DNA of 64,000 bases from Cranoglanis bouderius (Eukaryota > Chordata > Actinopteri > Siluriformes > Cranoglanididae): assembly GCA_023630585.1 (NCBI GenBank), contig CM042539.1:21412255-21476254 (forward strand), written 5' to 3'. The translations under genes were made by a program, and so were the position numbers. Positions 20,721 through 32,745 of the stretch are shown here, piece by piece; the stretch's first letter is position 1; each line of letters begins with the position of its first letter. The notes below the pieces were generated by a model. That model had not been told where the DNA came from. It did no database searches and saw only the letters and a program-made list of their open reading frames with translations.

Positions 20721-20877
20721 AGTCCTGTGCAAAAGTTTTAGGCACATGCAAAGAAATAACATAGAGCAAAGATGCCTTAAAAATACTGAAATTAAAATTT
20801 TCTACATTAAAAAAAAAAATACAGTAAAGAGCATTAAACAGTAGTTAATGAAACAAAGTCAATATTTGGTGTGACAA
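20721..20877 (-). mobile_element. Tc1-like terminal fragment
   Basis: TA then CAGTCCTGTGCAAAAGTTTT at 20721 and aggcacatgcaaag, related to but different from the neighbouring family B end. Runs to gtcaatatttggtgtgac, the point where the minus-strand transposase normally ends; the coding region is gone. Confidence 0.7.
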
Positions 20878-21159
20878 AAAAATAAAAATAAAAATAGTAG
20901 TCTCCGGTACAATGTGTAATAGGAAATAGAATTAAAATACATTTTAACATACAGAAAATACGAATACCTAATACCACTGTGCTCATTTCTGACTGGATTT
21001 TGAAGGCATTGATTAATTTTTTGTAACCCAAACTCTGACAGTAGTTCTGGCTGCAACTTTTATATTAATGCACTAATTCTAATACGTTATTGTTTCTGTA
21101 GTAACAACTTACACAAGCTCTTGTATGCTGGATGCTCTTAAAGTATAAACACATTGTGC

Positions 21160-21520
21160 CAGCACTTTGTATCAGTCAGAGGGAAAGCTGTAACTTTAAG
21201 TTTTATGGATGACAGGCTTTGCAATTTCTCGGTAACATGACAAGCTGGGTTCTTTGTCTTATTAATTTAAGAGTGAAAAAAGAGAGGCTGGTGAGGGAAC
21301 GACAGATTGAGCTGTTGTAACACAAGTAATAATGGGAACTAATGTGTTTTTTTGGATGTTCCACAATGATAGACATAACTATAAATGAATAAAAGGTGTG
21401 ACATTATTTAGTAAATAAACAATATAATTATTAGGAAATTGCTTTGCTTTAAAAGGAATTAAGCACTATAGACATGCTGTTTTTTCCTTCCCTATAACAG
21501 CACACTTTGTTGTGTTTTAG
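21160..21520 (-). repeat. 'GTTCCTGTTATC' family repeat, reversed copy
   Basis: Contains the reversed landmarks ggtaacatgacaag, agagaggctggtgagggaacg and attccacaatgat-like sequence seen in the copies at 27290 and 54470. Confidence 0.6.
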
Positions 21521-22394
21521 TGCTTACCTAAAGTCCAATCAATGCCATAATATATATCTAAGGTTTGATGTATCTATGGAGAAAAAATGTGTTAAAATAA
21601 AACTCTACAGCATCACCATACATGCCAGTTATTGCATTCATTCACATTATATGTAATTGTGCTAATTTTCATGAAGAATGCCAAGATGAGTTTTAACCAA
21701 AATGACTCACGAGTGAAAGAGAATCCAAGCAGAAAGTTGTTAAATGAGTTGGCAGTGATGGAAGTGCTGCAGAAAGAAGTTTCCAGCAGCTGAGCAAACA
21801 CAAAGGAGAGATGGTTGTAGCAGGAACAAAAGAGAGACAATGCTTATTTTTTTAGTGACTCATTCAAACACTAGTCACACATACTCACACACACACAGAG
21901 GAAGAGCGCAGAAAATTGTTCTGTATTCATATTCAAGTGCAGTGACATTCAGTTAGGTGAAATATCTTGCTACACAATAGTGAGCCAGTATATGGATTAA
22001 AGACCTCTGTTTTGTGTTTTTGTACATAAGGATGCAGTTCAGTGTTTCTGCACTGGGTGGTGTTGCAACATTAGCAGACAAAATACTAATGCAGGTCCTT
22101 ACTGCTGTAAGCCAGCCCACCCTGGGATCAATTTCAGTTCATTCCAATCAAGATAGCTTGCTTTATTTATTTATTTAAATTTGCAGGTTGTACAATGTTA
22201 CCAATCTGTACATATTCTGAAGTAATAATACGAAACTGGAGGTGCATTTATACAAACAGTAAAAGAGTAAATAGAATAATCTAATAATGGCAACTGCAAA
22301 GTGTCAGCTAATAAGCCAATAAGATGTTAATAAGCTATTAGCACTTTAGTAAACTGAGGAAAATGTGGGTCTGAGAGTGATAATGGGGTAAGAG

Positions 22395-22570
22395 AGTTTC
22401 ATCACAGACTAGGATTAGATTAAGTGATTAAGAGCACAAGGTTGTGAGTTTAAATCTCATGACTGCCTCAGAGTCTATAGAGCCATGGGCTCTCAAGTAA
22501 GGCCCTTTATTGTCAAGTACAAGTTTAGACAAAGTGATCCATCTTCCCAGTAAATGTGTAAATGTTTATA
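22395..22570 (+). repeat. Degraded tRNA-type SINE
   Basis: Weak likeness to the SINE at 56767: gattaagagcacaaggttgtgagtttaaatctc keeps the box B area, followed by gccatgggctctcaagtaaggcccttt. Box A is eroded. Confidence 0.4.
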
Positions 22571-23426
22571 TTTTAATGTTATTTAATTTTATTTATTGTT
22601 AATATTTATGTATTTATTTGTTTGTTTTTGTTTTCGATTACAGTGAACTAATTATTTTTTACAAAAGAAGAAATTCTAAATTTCATTTAATCTAAATCAA
22701 ACCCTAAGTCTGAAAAATGATGGGATTCCCAGGTACTCATTTCCACATCTGGAAAAGTATAAAAATTCAAGAAATGTTTTGAAGACATTATGGATATTTT
22801 GTTGTCAATGTAATAAAGTTGTCAAACTCAATGAACTAAGGTTTTAAATCTGTTTATGGACATTTCCTTTGTTTTCTGCACATTCATGCAGCCTCCCTAA
22901 TGCATATCACATTATAACATATCTCTTGAGAACAAATAGCAAGAAAATGGAAACGTGTGTTAAAAAAAATCAATATGACAAAGTCTTTAAAAGGCTTTTT
23001 TTTGTGTGGAAAAGACAAGGTCTGCCTCTCAGTGTTATTTAAAAAATAAAAAGGAAAAGACCTGCCACCTGACTGATCCAACTCACCAATCGGTTCTTTT
23101 GGAAGTCTTTTGATTATGAACTGCTCTGCAGGAACATACATTTCCAGATGAGGGTCAGTGACATTACTATAGAGTTGGCATGTTCTGGTGTTAGATTTTA
23201 ATTACATGTCTAAATTTAAAGCACATGACAAATGACTGTATGTTTAGCTGTAACTGACTTTTCTAGCACACTCAGGGATAAGGATGATTTTTTTGTGTCC
23301 GTCGAGTATTGCAGTATGTTGCATATCTTATTAGATGCAAATTGTATGTACTTACACATGCAATTCTTTTCTTAAGGAATAAATTGACATTGCTGTTTGT
23401 GTGTGTATGTGTGTGTGTGTTGACAG

Positions 23427-23533
23427 GTTAGCAGTATGGGAGCTGCTGCTTTACCATCGGAGTCTCCTCTTACTACAAAGGACGTGTCTGTGGCCTTCTG
23501 TTCCATTGCCGAGATCTTCTTCACTGACCTTTG
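23427..23533 (+). CDS. Acl4-like TPR protein, exon 5
   Basis: Encodes residues 157-191 plus two bases of Cys192: VSSMGAAALPSESPLTTKDV then SVAFCSIAEIFFTDL. The last part is a TPR-like helix followed by the TDLC motif that joins exactly to MEEGAAERC in the next exon. Acceptor ttgacag after a TG-rich stretch, donor TTTG|GTAATT, phase 2. Confidence 0.85.
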
Positions 23534-24576
23534 GTAATTCTATTTTTTTTCACAAGTCCTTGTCTCATAACCACCCTACCCCCTCCCTGCCATCTCCTCT
23601 CACACGCTCATATACATTGTCAGTTGTCCTTTGTTCTGATATTCCTGTGTTCAGTGCCTTCCAGAATTATATATACATATTTAAACAGTGACAGTATATT
23701 AATAGTAAACTGTGCAGTAAATGTATTTTGGTGATTTTTTTTTTATAACCTCAAACATCCAGGGACAATATTGTTTTTCCAAACAATATTTCAAAACAAA
23801 ACAATACTACAATACTATTTTCACAATTACTAGCACCCTTGTCCTTGAGAGAATAACAGCACTGAGTCTTTTCCTTTAATGTCTAACAACATTGGAGACC
23901 CTTGTAGAAAGAAATTGGTCCATCCTATTTATAAGTATGAACCTCCTCTCAACCAGGTTTTGGTCTGAAATATTATGGTACTTCGCAGAATCCATGAGGG
24001 TATTAATCTTCTCAAAATCTTCTGAACCAGCAGCCACAAAACAGCCCCAACAATATCAATGATCCACATCTATTTTTTTAAAAAGTGAGTATCAGGTACT
24101 TTCCCTTGTATGCTGTCCCCTTTTGTCAAATTGGAAAATAATACAGTAGCTCATTCAAATATTGTTAATTTTTGGGATTATTTAAAAAAAAAAAAAAAAC
24201 ACGATTTACTGTGCAAATCTAACAGTTTTTGCATAGTTTTATTGATAAAATGTTGTATAAAGTCAAAAATACTTAACATATTAAGAAAAACACGTTAAGA
24301 CCTATGCACCAGTGGGAAATTACAGTATGTTCATGGTCCTTCTTGAAGGCTGAGGAAAAATGACTTCATGCATGAGAAACATATTGTAAGTAACCAACAG
24401 AATCCCGGGAAACAATGGGCTCATTTATCAAGCTGGATACGAATGAATTTATTCGGAGAAATTGTTCACAGGAGCATTTACACAAGATGAATACATTTGG
24501 TATTCATGAAAATCCTGTTAGTTATTATGTTTTTATCCTACAAGGGTTTGTGTAAATTTACGTGAAAGGAGTTTAC

Positions 24577-24830
24577 ATGTTCTCTCTGTGCTTCGGGGGG
24601 TTTTCCCCGGGTACTCCGGTTTCCTCCCCCAGTCCAAAGACATGCATTGTAGGCTGATTGGCATCTCTAAATTGTCCGAAGTGTTTGAATAGGTGTCATT
24701 GTGCCATGCGATGGGTTGGCACCCCATCCAGGGTGTCCCCCCTCTAGTTCCTTGAGATAGGCTCGAGGCCCCTTTGACCCTGTGTATGAAAAATGGAGGG
24801 ATGGACGGATGGATGGATTGATGGATGGGA
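24577..24830 (+). mobile_element. 3' tail of a LINE-type retroelement
   Basis: Recognisable by catgttctctctgtgcttcg, cggtttcctcccccagtcca, aagacatgcattgtaggctg and gatgggttggcaccccatcc, ending in a GGAT microsatellite (ggatggacggatggatgg). This is the conserved end shared by a common fish LINE and related SINEs. Body absent, as usual for 5'-truncated copies. Confidence 0.65.
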
Positions 24831-24895
24831 AACTTACTAATATAAGTTGCCTCAATTGGCTTCAAAATGTATAACTGGCAATGTGCTACTAAATA

Positions 24896-24896
<1 letters not shown>

Positions 24897-24935
<39 letters not shown>
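24897..24935. repeat. (GT)n microsatellite
   Basis: About 19 GT units, directly joined to a Tc1 terminal repeat. Confidence 0.95.
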
Positions 24936-24937
<2 letters not shown>

Positions 24938-25120
24938 TTTAGACATTAATGGCTGTGTGTTGAGTTATTTTGAGGGGACAGCAAATTTACACTGTTATAC
25001 AAGCTGTACACTCACTACTTTACATTGTAGCAAAGTGTCATTTCTTCAGTCTTGTCCAATGAAAATATATAGTAAAATATTTACAAAAATGTGAGGGGTG
25101 TACTCACTTTTGTGAGATAC

Positions 25121-25122
<2 letters not shown>
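24936..25122 (+). mobile_element. Tc1 family A, solo right terminal repeat
   Basis: Matches the outer 187 bases of the right repeat of the copies at 12292 and 35351, from ggtttagacattaatggctg to tgtgagatactg. Nothing else of the element remains. Confidence 0.88.

Positions 25123-25126
<4 letters not shown>

Positions 25127-25206
<80 letters not shown>
25127..25206. repeat. (TA)n microsatellite
   Basis: About 40 TA units directly after the Tc1 end. Confidence 0.97.
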
Positions 25207-25209
<3 letters not shown>

Positions 25210-25855
25210 ATAGCCGTAGACATGAGTCAGAATGACTTCTGCCTCTGAGAAATTCCTTTTTTCGCAGTTTAGTCGTCATTGTGCTCAGCTCTGTGTGTGC
25301 TTTGCCTTTTTTGGAGTTTTGTGGGTGTCACTAAATGCAAAACAGCTCATCGTGAGCCTGCTTTGCACATTATGGGTGATTGGCAGTCATCATCATATGC
25401 TTGTGAGAACGAAATAAATCATTGTTATCACAACCTTGGCCTACGTTTAGCCTATGAAAATATTTACACAGCATGCTTCCCAGTGACGTACTGTATGATT
25501 CCTATGACCTCTATAAACCAAAATTTCAGCTTGTAGTGCTTGGACTTTAGTGCTGATATATTTCAAAGCTGGCTCATCATAAACTTCATGCTCTTCCTTA
25601 TATTGAATAAAAATTTTCAGTGGGGCAGGATTAGTTTAAAGAGACAAGACACAAGACACTTTTTGTTGTTTTGGAAATATACTGCAGCAGTTTGGATAAA
25701 AGCGTTTAAGTTTTAAGTTTAGGTGAGTTTATGTTCAGATGTTCAGGTGATAGTTTGAAGCTTTATACAAGAGAAAAGAATCCTAGATGTTCTCAAGATA
25801 CCTGGGATCAGTGTTGTGTAAGTGTAAATAATTTTTTTTTTTTTTTTTTTGTCAG

Positions 25856-25979
25856 TATGGAGGAGGGAGCAGCCGAGCGGTGTAAGGAGGCTATTGAGAA
25901 AGCACTGCACTATGACCAGAACAGCCCTGAAGCTCTGCAGTTAATGGCTAGCTACCTCTTCAGCATTGAGAAACCTGAG
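25856..25979 (+). CDS. Acl4-like TPR protein, exon 6
   Basis: Encodes the end of Cys192 and residues 193-233, MEEGAAERCKEAIEKALHYD through MASYLFSIEKPE. This is a clear TPR pair: AAERCKEAIEKALHYDQNSPEALQLMASYLFSI. The acceptor is gtcag behind a run of about 22 T. Donor GAG|GTACAC, phase 0. Confidence 0.88.
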
Positions 25980-26707
25980 GTACACTATCATCTCTATACA
26001 AGAAACCATCCTGTCTTCTTTGTTGTGTCCTCACACACCACCCACGAAGCATTTATTTAATTCACTCCACCAGTGGCTTTAGAAGTGAACCGAATCCATC
26101 AGCTGTGTTGTTGATGTTCTATACATTTTTCTCGTCTGCACACTTTGATTTATTTAGGTTTATTATAATGACACTGCTTAGGTTGGTTTAGGTTGGGAAT
26201 TTTAATTATGAACTAAGAGCCAGAACTTAACAGCTCTGAGAAACAATTGCAAGAGACAGAGAAAGATTGCAAGGAGACTGCAACTCAGGTTATTGTACAC
26301 TTTAATTGAGAGTGTGCCCTTATCACAAATTCCCTCTTCCCTGAGGTGAAAACATTGCCCTGTAATTCCGACTTCAACCCCTTGGTGGCAAACTGGTATA
26401 AGGTTTTAGATCCAGACTGCTTGTTGTAGGTCAGACGAGATATTAAAGTTCACAAGATGGCCATTTTTGTAATGATCCAGATTCAACTGCGTTATTAAAA
26501 GCAGGAGTTTAATGTGATTTTACATCTGATTTTATGCATTACGTGGTTTGAGTTAATGCTGCGGCACTTTTAAGTTCTCTTTGTCCATCCTGCTCTCTTC
26601 TGCTCGTCTGGAGAATCTCTTCCAGAACTAAAAGACCAACTTGAATAATATGATACAATAATATAATAAGAAAAATGGATGCAAACAGCACTATTTTTTT
26701 TTCCCAG

Positions 26708-26828
26708 GAGGGCTGTGACTACCTGATAAAGAGTGTGTCGTCATGGTTACCGAGTCGACAGAAGGAGGAAGAGTCTTCAGCAAGCTCAGAGCAACCCGAT
26801 GAAGATGAGGAGGATGAGGAAAGAGTGC

Positions 26829-26830
<2 letters not shown>
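26708..26830 (+). CDS. Acl4-like TPR protein, exon 7
   Basis: Encodes residues 234-274: EGCDYLIKSVSSWLP closes a TPR, then a Lys/Glu/Ser-rich stretch runs into an acidic tract (PDEDEEDEERVQ). An acidic patch fits a chaperone that shields a basic ribosomal protein. Acceptor tttcccag. The donor CAG|GTGTGT is the start of a (GT)n microsatellite. Confidence 0.87.

Positions 26831-26872
<42 letters not shown>
26831..26872. repeat. (GT)n microsatellite overlapping a splice donor
   Basis: About 20 GT units starting at the first base of intron 7. Confidence 0.97.
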
Positions 26873-26930
26873 CTATGATGTCTCTAATGAAAGAGCCATT
26901 ATGTGTCATTAATCTTGAAACAGCTACTGA

Positions 26931-27040
26931 AATTCCATTCTATTCTATTCCATTCTATTCTATTACATTTCATTACATTACATTACATAACATTAGTGCT
27001 GTCTTCCATTCCATTCCATTCTATTACATTTATTTGTCTT
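26931..27040. repeat. Imperfect pentanucleotide (ATTCC/ATTCT/ATTAC)n
   Basis: Units such as attcc, attct and attac recur in blocks, broken near 26990-27000. Confidence 0.85.
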
Positions 27041-27162
27041 TTCTGTCGACTTTATGACCCTTTTGTAATAATGCACTCATGCAGCCATTTATCAGTTACA
27101 TTTCAGTTTGCTGTTAAACTGTAAATTATACAAGGGAACACACAGCACATATAATAACTTAA

Positions 27163-27167
<5 letters not shown>

Positions 27168-27240
<73 letters not shown>
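27168..27240. repeat. (AT)n microsatellite
   Basis: About 36 AT units. Confidence 0.97.
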
Positions 27241-27242
<2 letters not shown>

Positions 27243-27289
27243 CTGAAATGTACAAACAATTTACTGTTTAATGCTTGATTGCATTTTTT

Positions 27290-27550
27290 GTGGCTTGTTA
27301 ACTTCAAGAGAGAGAAAGAAAGAGGCTAGTGGTGGAACAACTGTTTATTGCTGCTGTATAATGCAAGTGATTACAGGACCCAAGTCATTTTGTGGAGGTT
27401 CCACAATATTAAATGCAACTATAAATGGATAAAATGCATCCTTCTTTATATATATTTATAGAAAATTGCAGACAAGTGTTTTATGAGGAATAAAACACTT
27501 TTGAGACATGCGTTATTATACATCGCATTGTGGTGGATCACTCTGTCATT
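27290..27550 (-). repeat. 'GTTCCTGTTATC' family repeat, reversed copy
   Basis: Landmarks gagagaaagaaagaggctag, tggtggaacaactg, gtggaggttccacaatatta and aactataaatggataaaatg parallel the reversed copies at 21160 and 54470. Confidence 0.55.
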
Positions 27551-28149
27551 CAAGTAATGTATTCCTTACATAAACACCATATTACAGCAATAAATATGCA
27601 AATAAATCATTAGTACAATTCTGGATTAAGTACTAAAGTTGGTCATGTACAACACATTTTAGTCAGAATGGTCAAGTTACCACATTGCTAGATATTACTG
27701 TGCTACACAACAAATAGTTAATTAATCACAATCTTTGACAGGGAATGATTCAAATATGATGGTGCAGTGATTTGATTATTTTAAGAACCTAATTATGAAA
27801 CGAGTGCTCTGTTTTCCCGACCAATATATTTATATGGAGACGTATGATTGCACAATATTATTAATCATGGTCATTTTAAATAATCAAGATAAGCTAGTGA
27901 ATTGGTGCTTATGTAATGATTGTGACAGGCAGAGATTTTAGTCCTTGTTGCACTAATTTGTTAGGTGAGGAATAACATGTCATGTGCTATAGGAAAATAA
28001 TCAGTGACTGGGTGGTGTGGTGTGGTTTTATTTGTCTTGCACTACAGCAATTTGACAACAGTTGCCATGTTTTTTTTTCTAAATTTATTCCTGAACAACA
28101 TATTGTGATTTTTTAAAGGTTTATGGTCACTTTATTGTCATGAAATGTT

Positions 28150-28330
28150 TGTGAGACAAGTTAGTTCCTGTTATCACTTATAGCAGTTATGAACAGTTGT
28201 TTCATTACCAGCCTGACTTTTCTTCTCTCTCTTAAAGTTAAAAGGACCAATCAATCAATCAATCAATCAACCCCACGGCTTGTCATGTTACCAAGAAACT
28301 GGAAAGTTCTTTGACTGTACAGGACCGGCA
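28150..28330 (+). repeat. 'GTTCCTGTTATC' family repeat, forward copy
   Basis: Contains gttcctgttatcacttatag, cattaccagcctgac, ctctctcttaaagtt, a short (CAAT)n tract and cttgtcatgttaccaagaaa, in the same order as the copy at 5855. Confidence 0.65.
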
Positions 28331-28744
28331 ATTCAAACATGATTTCCTAAATTGTACAGTTCCTGCCTGGTCTAAAAATGTGATGGTAAGAGTTGATTTT
28401 GTTGGAAGTTCCAGTGCATGGTTATGGACATGATGACATGCCCATGTAATTCTTCAGAGATGGATAAGATTAAGATGGTTCTTTAGGAATGAGGAAAGTG
28501 TGGTGAAACAACATACTGCCCATGAGATGTTGTGGTGTGAGTTTGTGTTTGGTTTATAAGTGTGTGAGAGTTTGACTGAGGGACTTCTTTGACCTCCGTT
28601 CCATTGGATAGACTAAAAGCAGCGCTGCATGAAGCTTCCTCGAACTTTGAAATGAGTTCTTGGATGGAGAAAGCTAGTGGGAGTTGGAGAGACTAATCCT
28701 TTCATTTCGCTCTCAGTCGCACTGGGCTCCAAGGCAGACATGTG

Positions 28745-28745
<1 letters not shown>

Positions 28746-28805
<60 letters not shown>
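28746..28805. repeat. (CA)n microsatellite
   Basis: About 29 CA units. Confidence 0.97.
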
Positions 28806-28809
<4 letters not shown>

Positions 28810-29202
28810 ACCCTGTACTTTAACATCCCTCTTTGCAACTTGAAATCCAGATATTTTACTCAAAGCTAGCAAACATTATGCTGTTTCAGAGGCAAAAAAG
28901 AATTTCTCCACTTGTCTATATACATGACTGCTCTGAAATTAATCAGAGGAAATTAATAAAAGCCCTGGTTTTATTTCTGTATTTGCTTTTTTGTTTGGAT
29001 CATTTTCTGTTGTTTGGTTTAATAGCTGCAAGCATTATGTGATGGCAAATTAAACAGCATTCTTTCATGTTCCGCTGTGAACATGTTCTGTTTCCTGTGA
29101 AAAGCAAAATGAACAGGATGTAAAAGCCACAGTGTAATTGGGATCAGATTTGGTTCAGTGCCATCATGATGAAAATCTGATGTGGTAGTACTCTTGCACC
29201 GA

Positions 29203-29203
29203 G

Positions 29204-29294
<91 letters not shown>
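29203..29294. repeat. (CA)n microsatellite, about 45 units
   Basis: Uninterrupted CA units. Confidence 0.97.
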
Positions 29295-29296
<2 letters not shown>

Positions 29297-29828
29297 ATGA
29301 GACGGGAGGCCAGAGTGGTTAATGAGTAGACGAAGTTGAAAAGGCGAGAAAGGCTCAGACAGCAGGGAAGAGTGCAGTCAGCAGAAAAGGAGACAAGGCT
29401 CTGATGAAGTGCTAATGAGCCAAGAGGTTCAGAAAACACTCGGAGAAGTGCTGCACATAAAAGAGCATCTTACATTTGCATCTTGCTCATCAAGCTCCAA
29501 CTACCTAAGACACACATAATATCAGGGTAGCATTTCATTCACTCCCGGTGCATATGGTAGCTCTTGACTCCAGGGACAGATACAACAATAGTAAATAAGG
29601 AATTTTGGCCACTGAAATTTGTTCACCTAAAACCAGTCAAAAATTAAAGTTTGGGGTTATGACCAAAAATCTAAATTTGCTGTAAACAAACCAACGAACA
29701 AACAGACAGACAGACAGACAGATAAAAAAAAAAATTATTGGCAGCTCAGTCTCGTGGACATTAAATTGTTTTTTCATTAACTCATAGTTATATAATTAGG
29801 CATTGATTATATAAAATGCTAATAAATA

Positions 29829-31110
29829 TTATTACTATTGCTATTACTATTACTACTAATGGTACTACTACTACTACTAATAATTTTATTGCTATTACTA
29901 CTATCACTAGTACTACTTCTATTACTACTACTTGTTACGTACTCCCCTATTCCCCTTTTCAGTGTGCGCTTCAGCTCTCAACCCGCGTCATGGCTGTCAC
30001 GGCACTGTTTCTAGTTTTTTTGTGTTCCGTTATTGTTTATATAGCCATGTGCCTTTTGTTTTGCTTCATATCTTGTCACGGCCCCGTCTAGTCATCGGTT
30101 TAGCCTCCTAATGTGTCATGATTTTTTTTCACCTGTTTTGTGTCCGTTCTCGATCAATTTGTGTATTTGTGTTTGTCCTAGTTCTTTTTGTGTTTGTTTT
30201 GACTTCTTGGCTTTGACCCACGCTTGTCTCTCCAGTTTTGAATAGCAGTTTGTCTGTGCTTGCCTGTATTTTGACTTCTGCCATGGACTTTGACTATGAA
30301 TATCAAATGTGCCCTAAAAACATCTTACGTACTTGCGTCCTCTTCACCTCTAACCCCCAGGTTACACTCTATTACTACTGATACTACTATTACTACTAAT
30401 GGTACTACTATTACTACTATCATTATTACCACAACTATTAATACTACTAGTACTATCACTACTAATGGTGATACTACTACTACTACTACTACTGATAATT
30501 TTACTATTATTGTTACTACTTCTATTACTACTGTTACTACTACTATTAATACTACTAGTACTATTACTACTAATGGCACTATTACTACTAATAATTTTAC
30601 TACTAATACTGTCACTAGTACTACTTCCATTACTACTGCTACTACAATTACTACTAACGGTACTACTATTACTACTTCTACTACTATTATTACTACTGCT
30701 ACAACTATTACTATTATTACTATTAACTATTATTCTATCATGATTACCACTACTATTAATACTGTTAATATATTATTACTATCACTAGTACTACTTCTGT
30801 TACTACTACTTGTAGTATTACTACTAACAATTTTACTACTATTTTTATTACTACTACTATGATTACTGCTACTACTACTAATAATACTAGTAGTACTATT
30901 GCTACTAATGTTACAACTATTATTAGTTACTACTATTACTACTACTATTATTACTTCTGCTTCTACTACCGCTACTATTACTTCTACTATTCAATATCAA
31001 CTCATAATTTTTGCTATTACTACTACTTCCTCCTCCTCCTCCTCCTCCTCCTCCTCCTACTGTTAGTATTACTTCTACTCCTAGTACCACTACTACTCCT
31101 ATTAATACCT
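29829..31110. repeat. Long imperfect trinucleotide arrays (TAC/TAT, TCC)
   Basis: TTA/CTA/TAC triplets run over 29829-29932 and again over 30370-31110, with a purer (TCC)n block at 31028-31057. The strict triplet period keeps several frames open on both strands (long Thr, Leu, Val or Ile runs), but these are not genes. A 434-bp LTR-like segment interrupts the array. Confidence 0.9.
29933..30366. mobile_element. Possible solo LTR inside the triplet array
   Basis: Begins TGTTACGTACTCCCC and ends CAGGTTACA, so has TG...CA ends; its right part (acttgcgtcctcttcacctc) resembles the end of the LTR at 41699-42015 (gcacttgcatccgactttgc). It is complex sequence in the middle of a simple array. Target duplication cannot be judged in the repeat. 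Confidence 0.4.
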
Positions 31111-31185
31111 GAGTCTCTGTAAAGCTTCTTTGTGAAAATATATATTGTTATACAATTTGTACTGTTATACAAATAAAATCGAATG

Positions 31186-31211
31186 ATGATGATAACAACA
31201 ACAACAACAAC

Positions 31212-31265
<54 letters not shown>
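31186..31265. repeat. (GAT)n(AAC)n(AAT)n microsatellite
   Basis: GAT, then AAC, then AAT units for about 80 bases. Confidence 0.95.
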
Positions 31266-31267
<2 letters not shown>

Positions 31268-31830
31268 AATGCAGCACTCCATTTTTTTTTCTTCAGTTGT
31301 TCTTTTCCCTCAAGTGTGTACTGAGTTTTCATTTCAAGAATTTTCATTTCATTGCATCACTAAATAGCAAATTGTCATTGTGTAAGTGTGTGTGTGTGTG
31401 TGTGCTGGATCCTGAGGTTTCTAACATTGTTTCACCATTATGTACAGTGAGGGAAAAAAGTGTTTGATCCCCTGCTGATTTTGTACATTTGCCCACTGAC
31501 AAAGAAATGATCAGTCTATAATTTTAATGGTAGGTGTATTTTAACAGTGAGAGACAGAATAACAACAAAAAAATCCAGAAAAACACATTTCAAAAAAGTT
31601 ATAAATTGATTTGCATTTTAATGAGTGAAATAAGTATTCTTGTAGTTGTATTCTTGTAGTTTCTTGTAGTTGGCCACCAGGTTTGCACACATCTCAGGAG
31701 GGATTTTGTCCCACTCCTCTTTGCAGATCCTCTCCAAGTCATTAAGGTCTCGAGGCTGACGTTTGGCAACTCGAACCTTCAGCTCCCTCCACAGATTTTC
31801 TATGGGATTAAGGTCTGGAGACTGGCTAGG

Positions 31831-32607
31831 TCACTCCAGGACCTTAATGTGCTTCTTCTTGAGCCGCTCCTTTGTTGCCTTGGCTGTGTGTTTTGGGTCA
31901 TTGTCATGCTGGAATACCCATCCACGACCCATTTTCAATGCCCTGGCTGAGGGAAGGAGGTTTTCACCCAAGATTTGATGGTACATGGCCCCGTCCATCG
32001 TCCCTTTGATGTGGTGCAGTTGTCCTGTCCCCTTAGCAGAAAAACACCCCCCAAAGCATAATGTTCCCACCTCCATGTTTGAAGGTGGGGATGGTGTTTT
32101 TGGAGTCATAGGCAGCATTCCTCCTCCTCCAAACATGGCCAGTTGAGTTGATGCCAAAGAGCTCGATTTTGGTCTCATTTGACCACAACACTTTCACCCA
32201 GTTCTCCTCTGAATCATTCAGGCAAACTTCAGACGGGCCTGTACATGTGGTTTCTTGAGCAGCGGGACCTTGTGGGCGCTGCAGGATTTCAGTCCTTCAC
32301 GGCGTAGTGTGTTACCAATTGTTTTCTTGGTGGCTATGGTCCCAGCTGCCTTCAGATCATTAACAAGATCCTCTCGTGTAGTTCTGGGCTGATTCCTCAC
32401 CGTTCTCATGATCATTGAAACCAAGGGAGACTGACTGTTATTTTGTGTTTCTTTTCCATTCATTTCCATTTGTGAATAATCGCACCAACTGTTGTCACCT
32501 TCTCACCAAGCTGCTTGGCGATGGTCTTGTAGCCCATTCCAGCCTTGTGTAGGTCTACAATCTTGTCCCTGACATCCTTGGACAGCTCTTTGGTCTTGGC
32601 CATGGTG
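31831..32607 (-). pseudogene. Tc1 family C transposase, frameshifted
   Basis: Minus strand: MAKTKELSKDVRDKIVDLHK with the helix-turn-helix GMGYKTIAKQLGEKVTTVGA, then (other frame) NQPRTTREDLVNDLKAAGTI and RREGLKSCSAHKVPLLKKPH, then (third frame) the catalytic part with QHDNDPKHTAKATKERLKKK and a premature stop at 31831. The final part with the catalytic Glu (31690-31830) is in yet another reading. At least three frame changes; inactive. Confidence 0.85.
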
Positions 32608-32644
32608 GAAAGTTTGGAATCTGATTGATTGATTGCTTCTGTGG

Positions 32645-32745
32645 ACAGGTGTCTTTTATACAGGTAACAAACTGAGATTAGGAGCACTCCCTTTAAGAGA
32701 GTGCTCCTAATCTCAGCTCGTTACCTGTGTAAAAGACACCTGGGA
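32645..32745. repeat. Near-perfect hairpin inside Tc1 family C
   Basis: caggtgtcttttatacaggt ... gagattaggagcactc, then the spacer cctttaag, then gagtgctcctaatctc ... cctgtgtaaaagacacc pair over about 40 bases each. The same hairpin appears at 43300-43402 in the second family C copy. Confidence 0.85.

Larger units (their letters stand above)
16572..23426 (+). other. Intron 4 of the TPR gene
   Basis: A 6.9-kb GT-AG intron. It holds a (GT)n tract (17103-17144), a GC-richer patch at 17145-17370 without a clear function, a large nested Tc1 element (18704-20627), a terminal fragment of another Tc1 (20721-20877), a reversed copy of the dispersed repeat (21160-21520) and a degraded SINE (22395-22570). 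In 16572-17100, 17400-18700, 21520-22390 and 22570-23426 I see nothing I can name. Confidence 0.7.
23534..25855 (+). other. Intron 5 of the TPR gene
   Basis: A 2.3-kb GT-AG intron. Contains a retroelement tail (24577-24830), a (GT)n tract with a single Tc1 terminal repeat and a (TA)n tract (24897-25206). 23534-24570 and 25210-25855 are AT-rich without recognised features. Confidence 0.7.

Noticed and set aside
30290..30862. Long open frames of Thr/Ile or Leu in the triplet array
   Set aside because: They are a by-product of three-base periodicity; no start context, splice sites or complex peptide.
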